Assembly: GCA_016125075.1 (NCBI GenBank) | Contig: WGMO01000014.1 | Location: 124,001-188,000, forward strand | DNA from: Terrimonas sp. | Lineage (GTDB): Bacteria > Bacteroidota > Bacteroidia > Chitinophagales > Chitinophagaceae | DNA length: 64,000 nt | Direction: 5' to 3' | Shown here: positions 62,335 through 64,000 of the stretch, one piece after another | Numbering within the stretch: position 1 is the stretch's first letter | Layout of the letters: each line of letters begins with the position of its first letter | The notes under the pieces: generated by a model | Told to the model about the DNA's origin: nothing | Seen by the model: only the letters and a program-made list of their open reading frames with translations | Databases searched by the model: none | Translations under genes and position numbers: made by a program

Positions 62335-63578
62335 ATGGTTGCTGTTGTCTGTTGCCGCAACAGGATTTTTTTACTGCCTACTAGCTTTTCAAAAATATCC
62401 CTGTTATAATGCCGGATGGTCAGTAACTGCATCCCTTTGATCACCTGTACCTCAAAAATAGCGGATGCCTCCAAAGCCAGTTTTTCAATTTTATCCTGCC
62501 GGTTATCCAAAACACATAAGAAAGTGATTGCGCCATTCTGGGTAAGATTGGGTTTGATGTTCAATTGCTGGAAGAGGCGGTAAAGTGTGGTCAGGGGTTC
62601 ACCCTCGACAAATGAAAAATCTTTTGATTTCATCTGTATCAGGACTTGGTCCTCTTTCAGCACGATGATCGGGGGCAGGTCCTTCAATACCTGTTTTTTA
62701 ATAACGGTTCCGGGCAGGGAAGGATCCAGGAAACATTTGGCATAAAGCGGGATCAGCTTATTCTGTAATGGCTTGATCGTTTTTGGATGAATGACCTGTG
62801 CCCCATAATAGGCCATTTCAATGACTTCCGTATAGTTGAGTTCGCTGATCACTTTTGCATCCAGAAAATGTTTGGGGTCTGCATTCATGACCCCTTCCAC
62901 ATCTTTCCAGATGGTCAGGCTTTCCGCATCAAGCATATTGGCAAAAATGGCCCCGGTATAATCACTTCCTTCGCGCCCAAGGGTGGTACTCTCATTTTCA
63001 TCGGTAGCCCCGATAAACCCCTGGGTAAGGACAATCCCGGTTGTATGCAGTTGGGGGATGATGATGTCTTTAACATGTTGCAGGGTCTGCTCCTGGTTGA
63101 CGATGGCATCCCGGAAATTATCATCCGTTCTCAACACATCCCGTACATCAACCCAAGTATTCCGGATCCCGGTTTCATTGAGGTAAGCACTGATGATGGA
63201 AGTCGATAAAAGTTCCCCTACACATACAATCTGGTCATAATAATAATCGAATTCCCTGACCGGCTGATCATAGAGCAGCCATTCCACTTCCGTAAAAAAA
63301 TTACTGAGTTGTTCTGCACAGGCCAGGTAATGGGTGACCAGTACATATTTTGCAGTGGTTAAGTGCTGCTGTTTTACCTGTCCGAAAAGCAGAAGTGCGT
63401 CATCTTTTCTACCTTCATAAAATGCAGTCGCCACTTTTTCAAGGGCATTGGTGGTTTTGCCCATGGCGGAAATGATGATCATGAGCTGCTCACCCGGAAA
63501 CTGGTTGATGATAAGCGGAATGTTTTTGATTCTTTCTACACTATTTACCGATGCCCCGCCAAATTTGAATACTTTCAT
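62310..63578 (-). CDS. lysC: Aspartate kinase
   Basis: A 422-residue amino acid kinase from the ATG at 63578, beginning MKVFKFGGASVNSVERI, the ATP-binding KFGGxSV motif of aspartokinases. TLGREGSDYTGAIFANML and WKDVEGVMNADP follow. A C-terminal part of about 130 residues carries ACT-like repeats (FSFVEGEPLTTLYRLFQQL), where lysine or threonine may bind for feedback control. It is monofunctional, without fused homoserine dehydrogenase. It makes aspartyl phosphate for lysine, threonine and methionine synthesis. An upstream start at 63614 is less likely. Confidence 0.92.
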   Translation of the reverse strand: MKVFKFGGASVNSVERIKNIPLIINQFPGEQLMIIISAMGKTTNALEKVATAFYEGRKDDALLLFGQVKQQHLTTAKYVLVTHYLACAEQLSNFFTEVEWLLYDQPVREFDYYYDQIVCVGELLSTSIISAYLNETGIRNTWVDVRDVLRTDDNFRDAIVNQEQTLQHVKDIIIPQLHTTGIVLTQGFIGATDENESTTLGREGSDYTGAIFANMLDAESLTIWKDVEGVMNADPKHFLDAKVISELNYTEVIEMAYYGAQVIHPKTIKPLQNKLIPLYAKCFLDPSLPGTVIKKQVLKDLPPIIVLKEDQVLIQMKSKDFSFVEGEPLTTLYRLFQQLNIKPNLTQNGAITFLCVLDNRQDKIEKLALEASAIFEVQVIKGMQLLTIRHYNRDIFEKLVGSKKILLRQQTTATIQVLTTNP

Positions 63579-63718
63579 ATAGATCGTGTACTGAATACAT
63601 TGATAAATCTGCAAATGTCGTAATATTTCCTATTAACAGGGTGGTTCTTCCTTTTTTTCAACTCTGACTTTATACCTTACATTTGTCCCTATCTGTTATT
63701 CCAAAAAAATCGCTGAAT

Positions 63719-64000
63719 ATGATCGTGAACCGTAAGGTGCTGACACTGGACGAATTTACCATTCAACAGCTGCGGAATTTTCCCCATGCTACCGGAGAAT
63801 TAAGCAGTTTGTTGCGGGATATCGGCCTGGCGGCCAAACGCGTCAATGTGGAAGTCAATAAAGCGGGGCTGGTGGATATCCTGGGGGATGATGGTTCCGT
63901 GAACGTACAGGGAGAAGACGTAAAAAAGCTGGATGTGTTTGCTAATAACCAGTTTACGGGTGTCCTTCAGCATGGTATCAGTTGTGCTGGCATTGCCAGT
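63719..64000 (+). CDS. fbp: Class I fructose-1,6-bisphosphatase, N-terminal part
   Basis: The first 94 codons of a plus-strand gene that runs off the right edge. It starts MIVNRKVLTLDEFTIQQL and has LSSLLRDIGLAAKRVNVEVNKAG, then NVQGEDVKKLDVFANNQF. This matches class I fructose-1,6-bisphosphatases, where the GEDVKKLD segment precedes the metal site. The enzyme hydrolyses fructose-1,6-bisphosphate in gluconeogenesis. The catalytic residues lie beyond the window. Confidence 0.88.
   Translation, partial: MIVNRKVLTLDEFTIQQLRNFPHATGELSSLLRDIGLAAKRVNVEVNKAGLVDILGDDGSVNVQGEDVKKLDVFANNQFTGVLQHGISCAGIAS

Noticed and set aside
1-64000. tRNA, rRNA, CRISPR arrays, riboswitches
   Set aside because: I looked in the intergenic gaps and found no cloverleaf-like sequence, regularly spaced repeats or aptamer core that I could support.

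Overview
This window looks like a chromosomal segment of a Bacteroidota bacterium, most likely of the Chitinophagaceae or a close relative. The pointers are a type IX secretion sorting tail on an M43 metalloprotease, a bL28-bL33-DUF4295 ribosomal operon, a membrane-anchored HU-CCDC81-like protein, bacillithiol genes (YtxJ, BshC), lipoproteins with SxxC-type lipoboxes, TAnnTTTG-like -7 promoter boxes, and starts that lack clear Shine-Dalgarno sequences. I see no tRNA, rRNA, CRISPR array, transposase or phage gene.

Layout. 0-7.8 kb: end of a bacillithiol redoxin gene, a DEDDh exonuclease, a GT2 glycosyltransferase, an EamA transporter, an S9 peptidase, hypotheticals and a histidine phosphatase lipoprotein. 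7.8-14.4 kb: 2-oxo acid dehydrogenase E2, CinA, PBP4-type DacB, a DUF6526-like protein, and a minus-strand set of DoxX, thioesterase and site-2 protease. 14.6-23.7 kb: a large TPR protein with an outer-membrane barrel protein, an HU-CCDC81-like protein, a methyltransferase, glutaminyl cyclotransferase and the M43 protease. 23.8-29.4 kb: dihydrolipoyl dehydrogenase, then a translation and protein-targeting block (rpmB, rpmG, DUF4295, ftsY, rimO, rluF). 29.4-32.8 kb: S1/P1 nuclease, a TMEM175-like channel, a small basic exported protein and a strikingly AT-rich islet carrying one orphan lipoprotein.

32.8-44.4 kb is the most interesting part. It encodes all four steps of trans-4-hydroxy-L-proline catabolism to 2-oxoglutarate: 4-hydroxyproline epimerase, D-hydroxyproline dehydrogenase, a DapA-family deaminase and 2-oxoglutarate semialdehyde dehydrogenase. 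Two exported DUF1680 beta-L-arabinofuranosidases (GH127-type and GH146-type), translationally coupled, lie between the epimerase and the dehydrogenase, and an SMP-30-fold lipoprotein follows. Plant extensins carry beta-L-arabinofuranosyl chains on hydroxyproline. The locus therefore reads as a system for removing the arabinose and oxidising the hydroxyproline. The oxidative L-arabinose route and the hydroxyproline route also converge on the same semialdehyde, so the last enzyme could serve both parts of the glycan. An antisense sterol-desaturase-like gene splits the cluster.

44.4-51.5 kb: bshC, then a tightly packed operon of an SLC5-type Na+ symporter, a GNAT acetyltransferase, an M20 amidohydrolase and two fold-III PLP racemases (Alr and an ornithine-racemase-like protein); its substrate is unknown. 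51.5-59 kb: purE and purK on the minus strand with a complete RND efflux operon between them. 59.2-64 kb: 4-hydroxyphenylpyruvate dioxygenase with a clean terminator, an L,D-transpeptidase fused to a TonB-C-like domain, a small alpha/beta hydrolase, an aspartate kinase, and the start of a class I fructose-1,6-bisphosphatase running off the end.
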